Of a stretch of DNA of 64,000 nt, positions 40,569 through 50,057 are shown piece after piece; position 1 is the first letter of the stretch, and every line of letters begins with the position of its first letter. The notes beneath the pieces are model-generated. The model did not search any database, was not told the origin of the DNA, and worked only from the letters and a program-made list of their open reading frames with translations. The position numbers and the translations under genes were made by a program. This DNA is from a virus. Location: positions 62,001 to 126,000 of IMG/VR virus record IMGVR_UViG_3300044732_001952, one strand, 5' to 3'.

Positions 40569-42440
40569 TTACCCTTCAGTTACAGTCGAACTTCTCTTAA
40601 TCCTTACTTTTATATCCCTTTCAGGGAACTTAATTTCAAACATAGAGTCTATATCACCAAATAAAGCGTAATCAGAACCTAAATCAATTAGTTTACCATT
40701 ATTAAATGGTATAACACCATTTACTAAAGATTCTGGTATGAAATTTTGTGATGTTTGGTTTAATGAATAAGGAGAACTTATTAAATTGTAAGCTCTTATA
40801 TCAATAACATTTAGTACACCACCAACATTATTAATGTTTTCAACCAATTGAGCGATATAAATATTATCACCCATTTCCCACTTCTTAACATCAAAATAAT
40901 TTTTAACACTAGTAATAACGTTATTAATTAATTCTGATTGATTAATCTGTTTATCTATAAATAAGTCTATTTCAAATCCTAGGTTAACTACTTTACCATC
41001 ACCAACTAATACGTAATCATTTATCATTCTATAATCTGATAACCAAGTTGCTATATTTTCTTTTAGAGTATTAGTAGATTGGTTTGTTAACTTACCTGAA
41101 GCATCTAAACCTAGTGTATAAATAATTACTTTATTTTGTTCCTCAGCTATTTTATGTCTATAAGGTGAGCCGTATCTACCAGGTATTTTAGCTAAAATAG
41201 CTTCATAATCTTTAATAGTAACCGCTCTATTTTGTGAGGCAAAATTATACTTTGTATATTGTCTTATTTGGTCAACTGAAGGTACCCCAGCTCCACCTAT
41301 TGCTGGAATTGGGTTATTAACTCTTAACGACCTTATTACCGATTGATTTGTTGGTGTGTTGGGTCCATTTACATTTAAAGTAACATTACCAATTGCGTTT
41401 ATAGCATTAGGTCCTATATTACTACTAGGTCCACCACCAACTCTATATCTAATAAATAAGGTTGTGTTTGGTTTAATTATTTCACCTAAAGCTGTAGTAT
41501 TTATAAAGTCACCTATTTTTATACCAGTTGTAGATATGTTTTGTAATTGTTCATCGTCTGTACTAACACCACTACCAAAAGTTAATTTACAGTAATTATT
41601 ATCAGTAAATTCTCTAACAAATTTTCTTGTTGTGTGAACATACTTACCAGGTTTAACCGCTTCATTATCAGTAGTTCTACTAGTGTCTTCAATAAAAACT
41701 TTATCTTCAGCTAACGAATCCATTTCATACCATCTTAAATCTGGGTCAATGAACTGGTCTATTGTTGGGTTATTACTATAATTTGTACCTTCAAGATTTA
41801 TTATACTTTCAATTGAAAGTACGTTTGTATCAGGTAAAAATATTTCAAAGAAAGGTACTGACTCACTTTGTGAGATACTCTTTTTAAAGATTTTCGTTAA
41901 ACCATTAATTACTAACTCTCTTTTAACTATAGTATAATTTTGTAATGTACCATTATCATCTATGTTAGGTAGAATTAATCTATTAGGTGTACCACCTACA
42001 GTATAAGGTGAAGAAAAGTCTATATCCTCTAAATTTTCAAATACTTGTCCACCACCTAAAACTTGTGAACCGTATCTAATCGTTGGTGCGTATCTAATAT
42101 CCCATGTATCACCGTATACAGGTACTACAACGGAGTAATCTACTAAAGTAATACTAGGTCTTAGACCTGGTACTTTTAACCCCAATGTTCTTGCTATAGC
42201 TAAAACATTTTTTCTTTCTTGTGCATAATCCAAAAAAGTTTCGTTAAACATTCGGTCTGTGTGATTGGATAACATATCTCCAACAGCCGCATTTAACTCT
42301 AATAACATCATCCCTACTGATGCGTCATTAAAATCAGAAAATACTTCTGGGTAATATAATTTAATGAAATTAACTAGTTCGGTTCTTACATCAGCGAAGT
42401 TCCTCGCAAAATAATTTATTTTTTTACTTTGTGTTGCCAT
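40569..42440 (-). CDS. 6: baseplate wedge protein (T4 gp6 / baseplate J-like)
   Basis: A 623-residue protein whose N-terminal 100 residues are typical of gp6: FADVRTELVNFIKLYYPEVF, then DASVGMMLLELNAAVGDML and MFNETFLDYAQERKNVLAIA. The middle holds the IKDYEAILAKIPGRYGSP segment typical of the baseplate J/gp6 fold, followed by VDLFIDK and ITSVKNYFDVKKWEMGDNIY. gp6 dimers link the wedges around the baseplate and trigger its sheath-contraction switch. It lies 12 nt after gp25, its partner in all contractile-tail systems, which supports the call. Confidence 0.93.
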   Translation of the reverse strand: MATQSKKINYFARNFADVRTELVNFIKLYYPEVFSDFNDASVGMMLLELNAAVGDMLSNHTDRMFNETFLDYAQERKNVLAIARTLGLKVPGLRPSITLVDYSVVVPVYGDTWDIRYAPTIRYGSQVLGGGQVFENLEDIDFSSPYTVGGTPNRLILPNIDDNGTLQNYTIVKRELVINGLTKIFKKSISQSESVPFFEIFLPDTNVLSIESIINLEGTNYSNNPTIDQFIDPDLRWYEMDSLAEDKVFIEDTSRTTDNEAVKPGKYVHTTRKFVREFTDNNYCKLTFGSGVSTDDEQLQNISTTGIKIGDFINTTALGEIIKPNTTLFIRYRVGGGPSSNIGPNAINAIGNVTLNVNGPNTPTNQSVIRSLRVNNPIPAIGGAGVPSVDQIRQYTKYNFASQNRAVTIKDYEAILAKIPGRYGSPYRHKIAEEQNKVIIYTLGLDASGKLTNQSTNTLKENIATWLSDYRMINDYVLVGDGKVVNLGFEIDLFIDKQINQSELINNVITSVKNYFDVKKWEMGDNIYIAQLVENINNVGGVLNVIDIRAYNLISSPYSLNQTSQNFIPESLVNGVIPFNNGKLIDLGSDYALFGDIDSMFEIKFPERDIKVRIKRSSTVTEG

Positions 42441-42452
42441 ATTTTTTTTTAT

Positions 42453-42857
42453 TTAAACTGTGATAGTTACAAAATCTACTTTATTTAATGCCCCTTCTGT
42501 TACAATATAATCTATCCTTACTACCGCGGAATGGTCTCCCTTACCATTGTATTCACTACTATCGGGTCTATCTACAGTTAATGTTGTTATTGTTAAATTT
42601 GGTATGTATTTACTAACTGCGTTTTGAACTTCGTTCCTAATGTCATCTCTAACTTGATTGTCGTTTGGTTCAAATAGAAATTGTTTTAGATTTGTACCAA
42701 AGTCGGGTAGATATAATCTATCCCCTGGTGTTGTTAATAAAAGATGTAATAAATCAGATTTAATAGCATCATAACTATTCTTATTCATTTTAAGAAAATA
42801 GTTTTTCGTATCGTCATCCCTAAATGGGAATGCTATGTTTATAAACCTTTCTGCCAT
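42453..42857 (-). CDS. 25: baseplate wedge protein (T4 gp25-like)
   Basis: A 134-residue protein with the gp25 pattern: INIAFPFRDDD at the N-terminus, DLLHLLLTTPGDRLYLPDFG, NLKQFLFEPND and RDDIRNEVQNAVSKYIPNL, ending in a beta hairpin. gp25 starts sheath polymerisation at the baseplate and binds gp6 and gp53. The EPR-type core motif is present as FEPND, a small deviation. First gene of the large tail operon, with a TATAAATA box 7 nt before the start and a terminator of the previous unit further upstream, so this is a clear late-operon head. Confidence 0.93.
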   Translation of the reverse strand: MAERFINIAFPFRDDDTKNYFLKMNKNSYDAIKSDLLHLLLTTPGDRLYLPDFGTNLKQFLFEPNDNQVRDDIRNEVQNAVSKYIPNLTITTLTVDRPDSSEYNGKGDHSAVVRIDYIVTEGALNKVDFVTITV

Positions 42858-42864
42858 TTCTTTT

Positions 42865-42872
42865 TATTTATA
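42865..42872 (-). promoter_or_regulatory. TATAAATA box at the head of the baseplate operon
   Basis: Exact TATAAATA on the minus strand, 7 nt before the gp25 start, inside the palindrome TATTTATAAATA. The gap up to the terminator at 42929 holds only A/T-rich sequence and no exact Bacteroidota-type promoter. Confidence 0.6.
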
Positions 42873-42928
42873 AATATTCAATTATACAATTTATACCATA
42901 AATATGAAATGTAAATTTTAAGCATAAA

Positions 42929-42950
42929 AAACCCCTCGTGTGAGGGGTTT
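42929..42950. terminator. intrinsic terminator after ribonucleotide reductase
   Basis: AAACCCCTC (42929-42937) pairs with GAGGGGTTT (42942-42950) around a GTGT loop. An A-run precedes and T-run follows, so it works in both directions; on the minus strand it ends the reductase transcript. Confidence 0.9.
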
Positions 42951-42996
42951 AATTTTTAACCATTACTTTTTATGATGTTATATAAAGTTATGAATA

Positions 42997-44859
42997 TTAC
43001 TTCACTTCACATCCTGCTCCACCACTACAAGCCAACTCACCACTAAGGTCAGTATTATCAGAAAGTTCTACTACTTTAGATAAATCTATGTTAGATAGAG
43101 ATTTCATCATTCTATGGTAAGTTTCCTCATCACAATCTTCAAAAGGAGCTTGTTGGTAGGTACCTCCATTATAAGGTAAAACTGACAATCCGTTATAGAA
43201 TTTACGATTAGTCCACATCCATTCACCTGCCAAATCCCAATCTTCATCCTTCAATGAAATTGTTGCTGAAACGTTATGTGTATTTTGTCCTGTTCTATGT
43301 CCAGGTTTAATCCATTCTTGTGATACTTTTTTAACTCTTTCCAAAAGTTCAAAAGGTGACTCATGTCTAAGGATTGAGCCTAGTGGTGATTTTTGTGGTA
43401 CAGAAATAACTGCTGTATCGTGTGGTCTAAATACTTCGTCCTCAACTAGTTCAGGGTGGTAGATAGAAAGGTATGTGTAAATAGCCTCATTTTTACCAAC
43501 TCTAACTCTTCTAACATAATAATCGTTATGCCAAGCGTGAATACCTGAAGAAGTTCCAAGTGTTAATGATGTTGTACCAGCTGGTTTAACAGTTGTTGTT
43601 CTTGCTGCAGGATTAATATTAATTAAATTAGCTACTCTTTCATTTTCAGCGTTAACCATTTCAGCAGCTTCAGTCATATTATAACCCAATACAACACCTG
43701 AACCAATTCCTGTCATTGATACCCCGATTAAGGCGTCTTTCTCGGTAGTTCGTTTCCATACATCTCTTAGGTAATGAAAATCTGTGTAACCAGCTTGTAA
43801 CGTACCAATAAATGCTGCCGCTTTAACTCTCTCATTCAAGTCTTCTTGTGATTCAATGTTTGATACGTTAACCTCACAAAGATTACAGAACTGATAAGGT
43901 CTAAGAGCAATTTCACAACAAGGGTTAGTTCCCCAATCTTTGTCGTAAGAAAAATAAATTCCAGGTTCACCAGCTCCAGATAACTCGACTCTTTTCCACA
44001 AATCCATAAAGAATTCTTTAGTGATTTTGTTTCTTAATAGAACTGCTGAGTTATTAGCTCTACCTCTTTGTGGATTAAGTTCCCACCAAGGTCCTGATTT
44101 ACACGAAATCATTTCATCATCGTCAGCTGAAAATAATGAGATAAGTGCTGCTCTTCTGATACCACCAGCTAATACTGCGTCAGCAATGTGACATACAATA
44201 TCATGTGTTTCTAGTGTTGTTAGTTTTTCTCTATCTACCTTAGCATCCAACACTTTTTTAATATTGTGAACACAATCTTTAAGTGGTTGTGGACCTGGTG
44301 CTTTACCACCTGATGTAACCAATAAAGCTCCTTTTGGTCTGATGTCTGAGAAATCAAAGATAGGTGTTGATGAATTAACCCCAAAATAAGATTTCATCAA
44401 AACTTTGATTGCGTCAGCCCATCCTTCAATTGAATCACTAACTACATATCGTCTAGTTCTGTTTGGGTCTGGTTTTCTAATTTCAGGTAACTTATCAACG
44501 TGGTGTTTTTGTACTGAATAACCTACACCTGTACCCCCTAACAATAAGAACATTGTTTCTGGAAATGCATCAATGTGGTCAATCGGTAAGAAAGCACAGT
44601 TATAAACTCTGTTTGGTGAGATTTCAATTGGTCTCCCCCCAAACTGTAATGAACGCATGGATGGTAAAACTTTACGGTCATAAACCATTTTATAAACGGT
44701 TTCAATTTCTTCTTTTAAATGAGAATATTTTTTTTGGTGCATTTCTTTGTTTCTTGTCACCAACTCTTCCCAAGTTTCTCTTCTTTGTTTTTCTGGTAAA
44801 TACTTAGCGTATTTCATGTAGACAGTAATGTCTGATAGAATCTGATTTGATAATTCCAT
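42997..44859 (-). CDS. nrdJ: class II (adenosylcobalamin-dependent) ribonucleotide reductase
   Basis: Makes deoxynucleotides for phage replication. The catalytic loop NPCCEIALRPYQFCNLCEV holds Asn312, thiyl-radical Cys314 and Glu316, with Cys325 at the +11 redox position; Cys88 in VYNCAF is the other active-site disulphide partner. The C-terminal shuttle pair is Cys611/Cys617 (ACSGGAGCEVK). At 620 residues, with the GTTSLTLGTSSGIHAWHNDY region, it resembles the monomeric triphosphate reductase type that needs vitamin B12 rather than class I with a separate beta subunit; no nrdB-like gene is nearby. It is oxygen-independent and so usable under any aeration. It depends on host cobalamin. A TATAAAAA element 17 nt before the start is a possible promoter. 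Confidence 0.93.
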   Translation of the reverse strand: MELSNQILSDITVYMKYAKYLPEKQRRETWEELVTRNKEMHQKKYSHLKEEIETVYKMVYDRKVLPSMRSLQFGGRPIEISPNRVYNCAFLPIDHIDAFPETMFLLLGGTGVGYSVQKHHVDKLPEIRKPDPNRTRRYVVSDSIEGWADAIKVLMKSYFGVNSSTPIFDFSDIRPKGALLVTSGGKAPGPQPLKDCVHNIKKVLDAKVDREKLTTLETHDIVCHIADAVLAGGIRRAALISLFSADDDEMISCKSGPWWELNPQRGRANNSAVLLRNKITKEFFMDLWKRVELSGAGEPGIYFSYDKDWGTNPCCEIALRPYQFCNLCEVNVSNIESQEDLNERVKAAAFIGTLQAGYTDFHYLRDVWKRTTEKDALIGVSMTGIGSGVVLGYNMTEAAEMVNAENERVANLININPAARTTTVKPAGTTSLTLGTSSGIHAWHNDYYVRRVRVGKNEAIYTYLSIYHPELVEDEVFRPHDTAVISVPQKSPLGSILRHESPFELLERVKKVSQEWIKPGHRTGQNTHNVSATISLKDEDWDLAGEWMWTNRKFYNGLSVLPYNGGTYQQAPFEDCDEETYHRMMKSLSNIDLSKVVELSDNTDLSGELACSGGAGCEVK

Positions 44860-44888
44860 TTTTTAAATTTTTTATAAACTTTTAATTA

Positions 44889-46304
44889 TTAATTAATACT
44901 TTCTTCAGTATCTTTTTGTTTTTTTCTGAGTTTTGCCATCTTCAATCTTTCACGAACATTCTCATCTTTTCTTTCCTCAACCTTTCTCTCATAACCTAAG
45001 AAAGTGTCTGAAGTTTCTGTATCAATGAATACTCGACCATTATCAAACGTACAATCCTCAAAGATAACACCATCTTTACCGAATCTAGATTTTAAAACCG
45101 CTATCGTTGCTCTATTGTTTTCTTTTTGTGTTAGAGTTCTTGCGATAGACATTATAAAGTGACCAATCTGAGCCTTTTTAATTGACCCACCCATTTGGTC
45201 CCCTGTTACTACATCAGCTGAGATTGACGCCCTGTTACCTTGAACCGCTGTCCATCCCACCATACCATATTCAGCTAACATGGATTCAAAACCTCTCATG
45301 ACGTTACCCTCACCTGACCATTCATCGTTATATCTTCTTGCCGATTCAACACAGTCAATGTAATCTAATACAATCATGTCAGGTTTAAACCCAACTGAAA
45401 TTAAATGTCTTACGTAGGTTTTAAGGTGATTAACCGTAACTCCTTCAGACGAAAACTTTCGAATAACTAAATCGTTTTCTTTACCATTTGTTCTTTCTTT
45501 AATTACTTCCATGACTCTTTCTTCTTCGTCAGATAGAGAGTTAAGTTCTATCCCACTCCAACAAGCGGCATGTTTTCTTTTGATAACATCAGGTATGTCT
45601 TCAAAAACAATTTGTAAAACATTATACCCCACATTATATGCGGTATTTGCTATTTTGGTTAGAATTGTTGTTTTACCAACACCATAAGGTGCTAGAATAA
45701 CCCCTAATTCTCCCCGTGATAAACCACCGTCAGTTAATTCGTCGATACCACTTATTCCCGTAGGAACTGGATGTCTAAAATCCTCTTGTAACACTGTATC
45801 CCAACCTTCGGTAATTGATGTCCCATCATCTTTTTCAGCTCCGATGGAAAGAGCTTCTTTCATTATATCTGCACACTCTTCATACTTATCAAAATCACCG
45901 TCATCAATAATTTTTGATATCTTATCGTTGGCTTTTTTAAGTTCTTGTTGTCTACAGAAATTTAAGGCTTTATCCTGAACAAATTCCCAATCCTCAACAC
46001 CTAGATTTCTTATTTCTTTTGTGATTTCAAACACATAATCTTGGGTTATCTTATCCTTAATTTCTACTTTTAGAATAGTTTCTAATGTATCCCAAGCAGG
46101 AACTTTTTCAAATCTTTCAAAATAATCTTTTATTGTGGCAATAATCAACCTGAAATACTCATTATCAAAATATTTCGCGTGAACAATATCGATAATTCTA
46201 TCTGAGAATTTTTTATTTGCTGGATGTAGAATTTGATTAATAAACTCTGTTTGAAACTTATATCCTAAATAACCTAATGTAACTTCTTTACTCATACCCA
46301 ACAT
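44889..46304 (-). CDS. 41: DnaB-like replicative helicase (T4 gp41)
   Basis: Hexameric 5'-3' helicase that drives the fork and recruits the primase at 15715-16680. The N-terminal half is helical; the RecA-like core starts at about residue 180 with TGISGIDELTDGGLSRGEL, Walker A APYGVGKTT (205-213), Walker B MIVLDYIDC and a Q/N sensor VQGNRAS. The second Met (codon at 46293-46295, MSKEVTLG) is a good alternative start, since a TATAAATG element lies 7 nt before it. The C-terminal 30 residues are strongly charged. It lies upstream of the reductase in a replication operon. Confidence 0.93.
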   Translation of the reverse strand: MLGMSKEVTLGYLGYKFQTEFINQILHPANKKFSDRIIDIVHAKYFDNEYFRLIIATIKDYFERFEKVPAWDTLETILKVEIKDKITQDYVFEITKEIRNLGVEDWEFVQDKALNFCRQQELKKANDKISKIIDDGDFDKYEECADIMKEALSIGAEKDDGTSITEGWDTVLQEDFRHPVPTGISGIDELTDGGLSRGELGVILAPYGVGKTTILTKIANTAYNVGYNVLQIVFEDIPDVIKRKHAACWSGIELNSLSDEEERVMEVIKERTNGKENDLVIRKFSSEGVTVNHLKTYVRHLISVGFKPDMIVLDYIDCVESARRYNDEWSGEGNVMRGFESMLAEYGMVGWTAVQGNRASISADVVTGDQMGGSIKKAQIGHFIMSIARTLTQKENNRATIAVLKSRFGKDGVIFEDCTFDNGRVFIDTETSDTFLGYERKVEERKDENVRERLKMAKLRKKQKDTEESIN

Positions 46305-46324
46305 TTATAATAATAAGTATATAT

Positions 46325-46762
46325 TTACAGTGCAATTCCACTATATTCCACACTAAAATTTTCTAAAGAAAATACTTCTTGTATTTCTTTGATTAAGGCA
46401 GGAATAATTTTACGAACATCCACAGAGTATCTTACACGTTGTGGATAAACGTTACCAGAGAACCTCTTTTTAACCACACATTTCTCATCAATCTTAATTT
46501 CAAAATCAAAAATGTCTTCATTATCATAAATGTTTTCAACTAGGATTTCTTCTTTGGTTTGTTCTTTGTAAGGGTTGTAATTTTTGTACAAGTATTCATA
46601 GGTTTTTTCTTTGAGGTCGTCCTCAATAAGTTTTACACAATCATTTACACAATCAGTTAATTCTAAAGAATTTAAAATTTTGTTATTAAAATTTTTGATT
46701 GCGAAAAATCTTTGACAGATAATGTTCCCATTAATGTACAATACAAATTCAAATTTTTTCAT
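46325..46762 (-). CDS. conserved-looking hypothetical protein in the replication operon
   Basis: A 145-residue acidic protein beginning KKFEFVLYINGNIICQRFFA with three further cysteines (one CVNDC pair). It looks like a single alpha/beta domain with a helical middle (NPYKEQTKEEILVENIYDNE). It lies between the helicase and the flap exonuclease and overlaps the latter by 4 nt (ATGA). Proteins of this type are common beside replication genes in T4-type phages, but I cannot name a function. Confidence 0.8.
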   Translation of the reverse strand: MKKFEFVLYINGNIICQRFFAIKNFNNKILNSLELTDCVNDCVKLIEDDLKEKTYEYLYKNYNPYKEQTKEEILVENIYDNEDIFDFEIKIDEKCVVKKRFSGNVYPQRVRYSVDVRKIIPALIKEIQEVFSLENFSVEYSGIAL

Positions 46763-47787
46763 TTTTTTTGGTTTTTAAAGTTTAACTTTTCTTTTTTTAA
46801 TAAATTAATAAATGGTTCCATGAAATTTAGGTAACCGTTTTCACCTCCAGGTATTACATACATTACTCCGTCTTCTATCATCATTTTTAAAACGTTTTTG
46901 TAATCTCTACCTTCGGGGTCTAATGGTAATTCTACTAAATTTCTAATTGATTCTCTAGCCTCTTCAGGTAATAAAGGGTTATTTAAATCAATTATTTTTT
47001 TATTTATTTCATAGAATGGTCCTTTATGGACTCCTCTAGATACACCGTTTAAGATGTTATCTAATGCTTTTAGTGGTGTCGTTCTTTCTTCTTGTATAAG
47101 TTTACTTGATTCGAATATTTCTTCTAATGTTACGTTACGTTCTTTTAGTTGTGGGAAGTGTGTTAAGAGTGTATTTTCAGTTACACCATCAATACCCTTA
47201 ACGTTATCACTTTTACATCCCTCAATCATCTTTATTAACCCAGCATTTGAATAATGGTGTTCAAAGAACCATTGGTAATTACCTATACCAACCTCCATTC
47301 TTTTATCTGCTAAGAATATTGTAACGTTTTCATTAATCAATTGGCAAAGGTCTCTATCATTAGTGTAAATCATAACCTCCTCCATCTTCTTTCTGTTTTG
47401 GCAATAGAAAGCTATTAAATCATCTGATTCAACATCGGGATGTTCATATTGTCTAATGAAAAGGTCCTCAGCGTATTGTTTAACTCTGAGTTTTTGGATT
47501 TCGTAATCTTGGTCAAAAAATCTAGGTCTGTTTTCTTTGTATTCAGGATAATAATCTAAACGCAAAGTACCACCTCTTTCACCGTCCCAAGTGATTACAG
47601 CTTTATCAATCTTATGTTCAGAGATTAATTTTCGTAAAGTACTATAAAAAGCAGATATACCACCAATGTGTTTGTCTTTATGGTAAACGTTCTTAGCTCC
47701 GTTATAAGAACGTTTCATAAGAACGTTACCATCGACAATTAGTGTTTTTGTTTTTTTAGGTTTACTCTTAGGAGTTCGTAGACCCAT
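46759..47787 (-). CDS. rnh: 5'-3' exonuclease / flap endonuclease (T4 RNase H role)
   Basis: FEN/PIN-fold nuclease that removes RNA primers from lagging-strand fragments. Motifs: Asp19 in LIVDGNVLMKRSY, TWDGERGGTLR, YKENRPRF (arch), VESDDLIAFY, TNDRDLCQL and GCKSDNVKGIDGV (helix-hairpin-helix DNA clamp). This is the complete metal-binding set of the family, at 342 residues about the usual size. The N-terminal 14 residues are very basic. It overlaps the small gene upstream by 20 nt. Confidence 0.92.
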   Translation of the reverse strand: MGLRTPKSKPKKTKTLIVDGNVLMKRSYNGAKNVYHKDKHIGGISAFYSTLRKLISEHKIDKAVITWDGERGGTLRLDYYPEYKENRPRFFDQDYEIQKLRVKQYAEDLFIRQYEHPDVESDDLIAFYCQNRKKMEEVMIYTNDRDLCQLINENVTIFLADKRMEVGIGNYQWFFEHHYSNAGLIKMIEGCKSDNVKGIDGVTENTLLTHFPQLKERNVTLEEIFESSKLIQEERTTPLKALDNILNGVSRGVHKGPFYEINKKIIDLNNPLLPEEARESIRNLVELPLDPEGRDYKNVLKMMIEDGVMYVIPGGENGYLNFMEPFINLLKKEKLNFKNQKK

Positions 47788-48016
47788 CTTCCGAGAATTT
47801 AAAAGGTCCTACAATATTTCTTCTATTTAATTCATCTTCGGATTCTTCAAGAACACCTACCTCAAATAATAATTTTTTTTGCATATCAGTAATTGTTTCC
47901 CCATGTAGTAATTTTTCAACTCCACTTTGGATTGTCCAAAAACAAGTCATTTGGTCACCTGATGATGTCAAAGCTTGTTCGTTAAGTACTTTCAATACAT
48001 TATAATTAATTTTCAT
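47768..48016 (-). CDS. small hypothetical protein in the replication operon
   Basis: An 82-residue protein, helical at first (NVLKVLNEQALTSSGDQMTC), with a charged C-terminus. It sits between UvsX and the flap exonuclease, with 12 nt before and 20 nt overlap after. No family recognised. Retention in this position suggests a small accessory factor of recombination or replication. Confidence 0.75.
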   Translation of the reverse strand: MKINYNVLKVLNEQALTSSGDQMTCFWTIQSGVEKLLHGETITDMQKKLLFEVGVLEESEDELNRRNIVGPFKFSEDGSTNS

Positions 48017-48028
48017 CTTTGGTATTCT

Positions 48029-49087
48029 TTAAATAAGTCCGTCAATTTCTTCGTTTTCAAAATCGTTTTCAGATTCTTCAATAGCAAAATCCAAATCGTT
48101 TTCATCAACTTCTCCAAGTCCACTTTTAATAAACATGCTAATCCAATAATCAGCGTGTTCATCTTTGTAGTCTTTTTCTGCCTCTTTAGTATCCTCAATA
48201 AAATCATGAGGTGTTACAATTACTTTACCATCCTGATACCCAATTCCATTAACGTGATTTTTAAGGATTGAAATTTTGGAACGAGTTCCGTAATTAATAC
48301 TTCTACCGTTTTTAGTAGCTTTCAATTTGTTTGTTCCAGCATTTTTTTGACTACCGAACAAGAAAATTAGAGTACTGTTAAGATAAATAGCTTCACCACC
48401 TTTCATTTTAATTCTTGGTTGACCCATTGGTGAATCAGGTAACTCTACCCAAGGCTGGTTAACAATGACTAAAGTGTTAGTATGCATACTAGTTTCTTTT
48501 CTAGAACCCGTAATTCTACCATTAAGACCCATACCGATTTTATCAGCTAATACTGAAGCGTTATGCATCTTACCACCCTTACCGTCAAAAGTCATCTTAC
48601 ATGGAATAGAACCAACTGAATCCCAAAAGAAACAAATGTCTAATGGTTTACCATCTTTTTCCCATTTCTCTTTAGCTTGAGCTTCAAGAATTTCATTCAT
48701 GTAATCAGTAATTTGTTCGATATATTCAAAGTCATCTTTAAAAATAAAGAACCCACCCCAATCACCTGGTGCAGTCTCAGTACAATCAAACCCCATCAAT
48801 TGGGCGTGTTTAAAACTCCATTTCTTTTCAGTGATAATAAAGATTGGTAAAATTCCGTTCTTCTGACACCAAATGGCACTCTTAATGAGTGCCGTGGTCT
48901 TACCTGTATCAGAATGTCCTAAGAATACATTTAAGTGTCCAATAGCGGGACCAGGAACTCCTGTCGCTTGTTGGAACACTTTACCTAAATCGATAAAAGT
49001 ATCGGGTTTATATTTGGTTTTCGATGAGAATCTATCTGAAATAGAATCCAAAGAAAACTCTTTTTTTGATATTGTTTTCTTAGCCAT
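48029..49087 (-). CDS. uvsX: UvsX/RecA-type recombinase
   Basis: Strand-exchange ATPase for recombination-dependent replication. Walker A GHSDTGKTT is at residues 57-65, Walker B-like ICFFWDSVGS follows, and KMKGGEAIYLNSTLIFLF plus VIVNQPW cover L2/strand motifs of the family. The C-terminal 40 residues are very acidic (EEIDGLI end), a regulatory feature of RecA-type proteins. 352 residues, near T4 UvsX size. It is 10 nt after the single-strand binding protein, its direct partner. Confidence 0.93.
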   Translation of the reverse strand: MAKKTISKKEFSLDSISDRFSSKTKYKPDTFIDLGKVFQQATGVPGPAIGHLNVFLGHSDTGKTTALIKSAIWCQKNGILPIFIITEKKWSFKHAQLMGFDCTETAPGDWGGFFIFKDDFEYIEQITDYMNEILEAQAKEKWEKDGKPLDICFFWDSVGSIPCKMTFDGKGGKMHNASVLADKIGMGLNGRITGSRKETSMHTNTLVIVNQPWVELPDSPMGQPRIKMKGGEAIYLNSTLIFLFGSQKNAGTNKLKATKNGRSINYGTRSKISILKNHVNGIGYQDGKVIVTPHDFIEDTKEAEKDYKDEHADYWISMFIKSGLGEVDENDLDFAIEESENDFENEEIDGLI

Positions 49088-49097
49088 GTAAATTTAA

Positions 49098-49982
49098 TTA
49101 AAACGGTTCTTCTTCATCGTAATCATCATCTTTAGCTGATGATGTTTTTGCTTTTTGTACTGGTGCTGATGGTTGTGTCTTGAAAGAAGATTCAGTTTCA
49201 CTGTCATCACCTTTAGCGATAAACTTCTCAAGATTTTTATCCCACATAGGTGTTTCACCATCTGCAATAAGTTGTACATAATCCAATGGTTGAGCTTTAT
49301 AAATCTCTTTCCATGTCAATGTATCACCCATCCATTCTTTAGCGTTTGGAGATTTGGGGTCAGTCAATACTGATGGGTCCTCTGACATAATAGAAGTAAT
49401 CTTAGCATAACCTTTATTATCTTTACCGATAATAATAGTTAAATCTCTACCTTCTCTAGGGTCAGTAATATCACCTTTCTTAGTGAAAAGAGGGATGATT
49501 TTATCTAAGGCACCTTCACCTTTGTAGTTGTGTGGGAATCTCCAAAATTTAATCCCATCTTTTTCGTTAGCTCTATCAATGATTCTAGCTAAATAGAATT
49601 TTTTAGCTGAATACTGAGTTGCCAACTCTTTGTCTGTTTTGTTACCAGTTTCTTTCCATGATTTAAACAAATCATCAGAAACATCACAAAGTGGACATTG
49701 TTCTCCGTCGTTGTGTTTTCTACAGTAGATTTTTCTCCACTTACCACCGACTTTAACACTGTGCCAATGCCCTTCATCAAAAGGAGTATCACCGTCTTTA
49801 TTAACGGGATGAACACCATTCTTAGGTGGCATAATTCTGATAGTAGACTCTCCACTATCATGTCCGTCTTCAAGTCTAACAGCAAAATATTTACTGAAGT
49901 CTTGTTCGTATGAAGTACTCCCTCCACTGTTTCCAGTTTTGTTTTTTTCATACTGTTTCGCAATTGCGTCTAGTACACCCAT
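49098..49982 (-). CDS. 32: single-stranded DNA-binding protein (T4 gp32-like)
   Basis: Coats single-stranded DNA for replication and recombination. A zinc site is formed from His72/His74, Cys87, and CPLC at Cys96/Cys99, the gp32 arrangement; aromatic and basic residues of the OB-type core follow (FYLARIIDRANE, FWRFPHNYKG). The C-terminus is the acidic tail DDDYDEEEPF used to bind partner proteins. At 294 residues it is gp32-sized. It heads the UvsX-exonuclease-helicase operon. No promoter of either class was found in the 60 nt upstream. Confidence 0.93.
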   Translation of the reverse strand: MGVLDAIAKQYEKNKTGNSGGSTSYEQDFSKYFAVRLEDGHDSGESTIRIMPPKNGVHPVNKDGDTPFDEGHWHSVKVGGKWRKIYCRKHNDGEQCPLCDVSDDLFKSWKETGNKTDKELATQYSAKKFYLARIIDRANEKDGIKFWRFPHNYKGEGALDKIIPLFTKKGDITDPREGRDLTIIIGKDNKGYAKITSIMSEDPSVLTDPKSPNAKEWMGDTLTWKEIYKAQPLDYVQLIADGETPMWDKNLEKFIAKGDDSETESSFKTQPSAPVQKAKTSSAKDDDYDEEEPF

Positions 49983-50057
49983 GTTACTTTTTTTTTAGTT
50001 AATTAATAAATTATGTTATGTGTTAATTATAGGTAAAACATTACCATTAGTAAACAA

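Noticed and set aside
42858-42996. Gap before gp25 as a tRNA or small gene
   Set aside because: Contains the terminator hairpin and A/T-rich leader only; no cloverleaf and no open frame of note.
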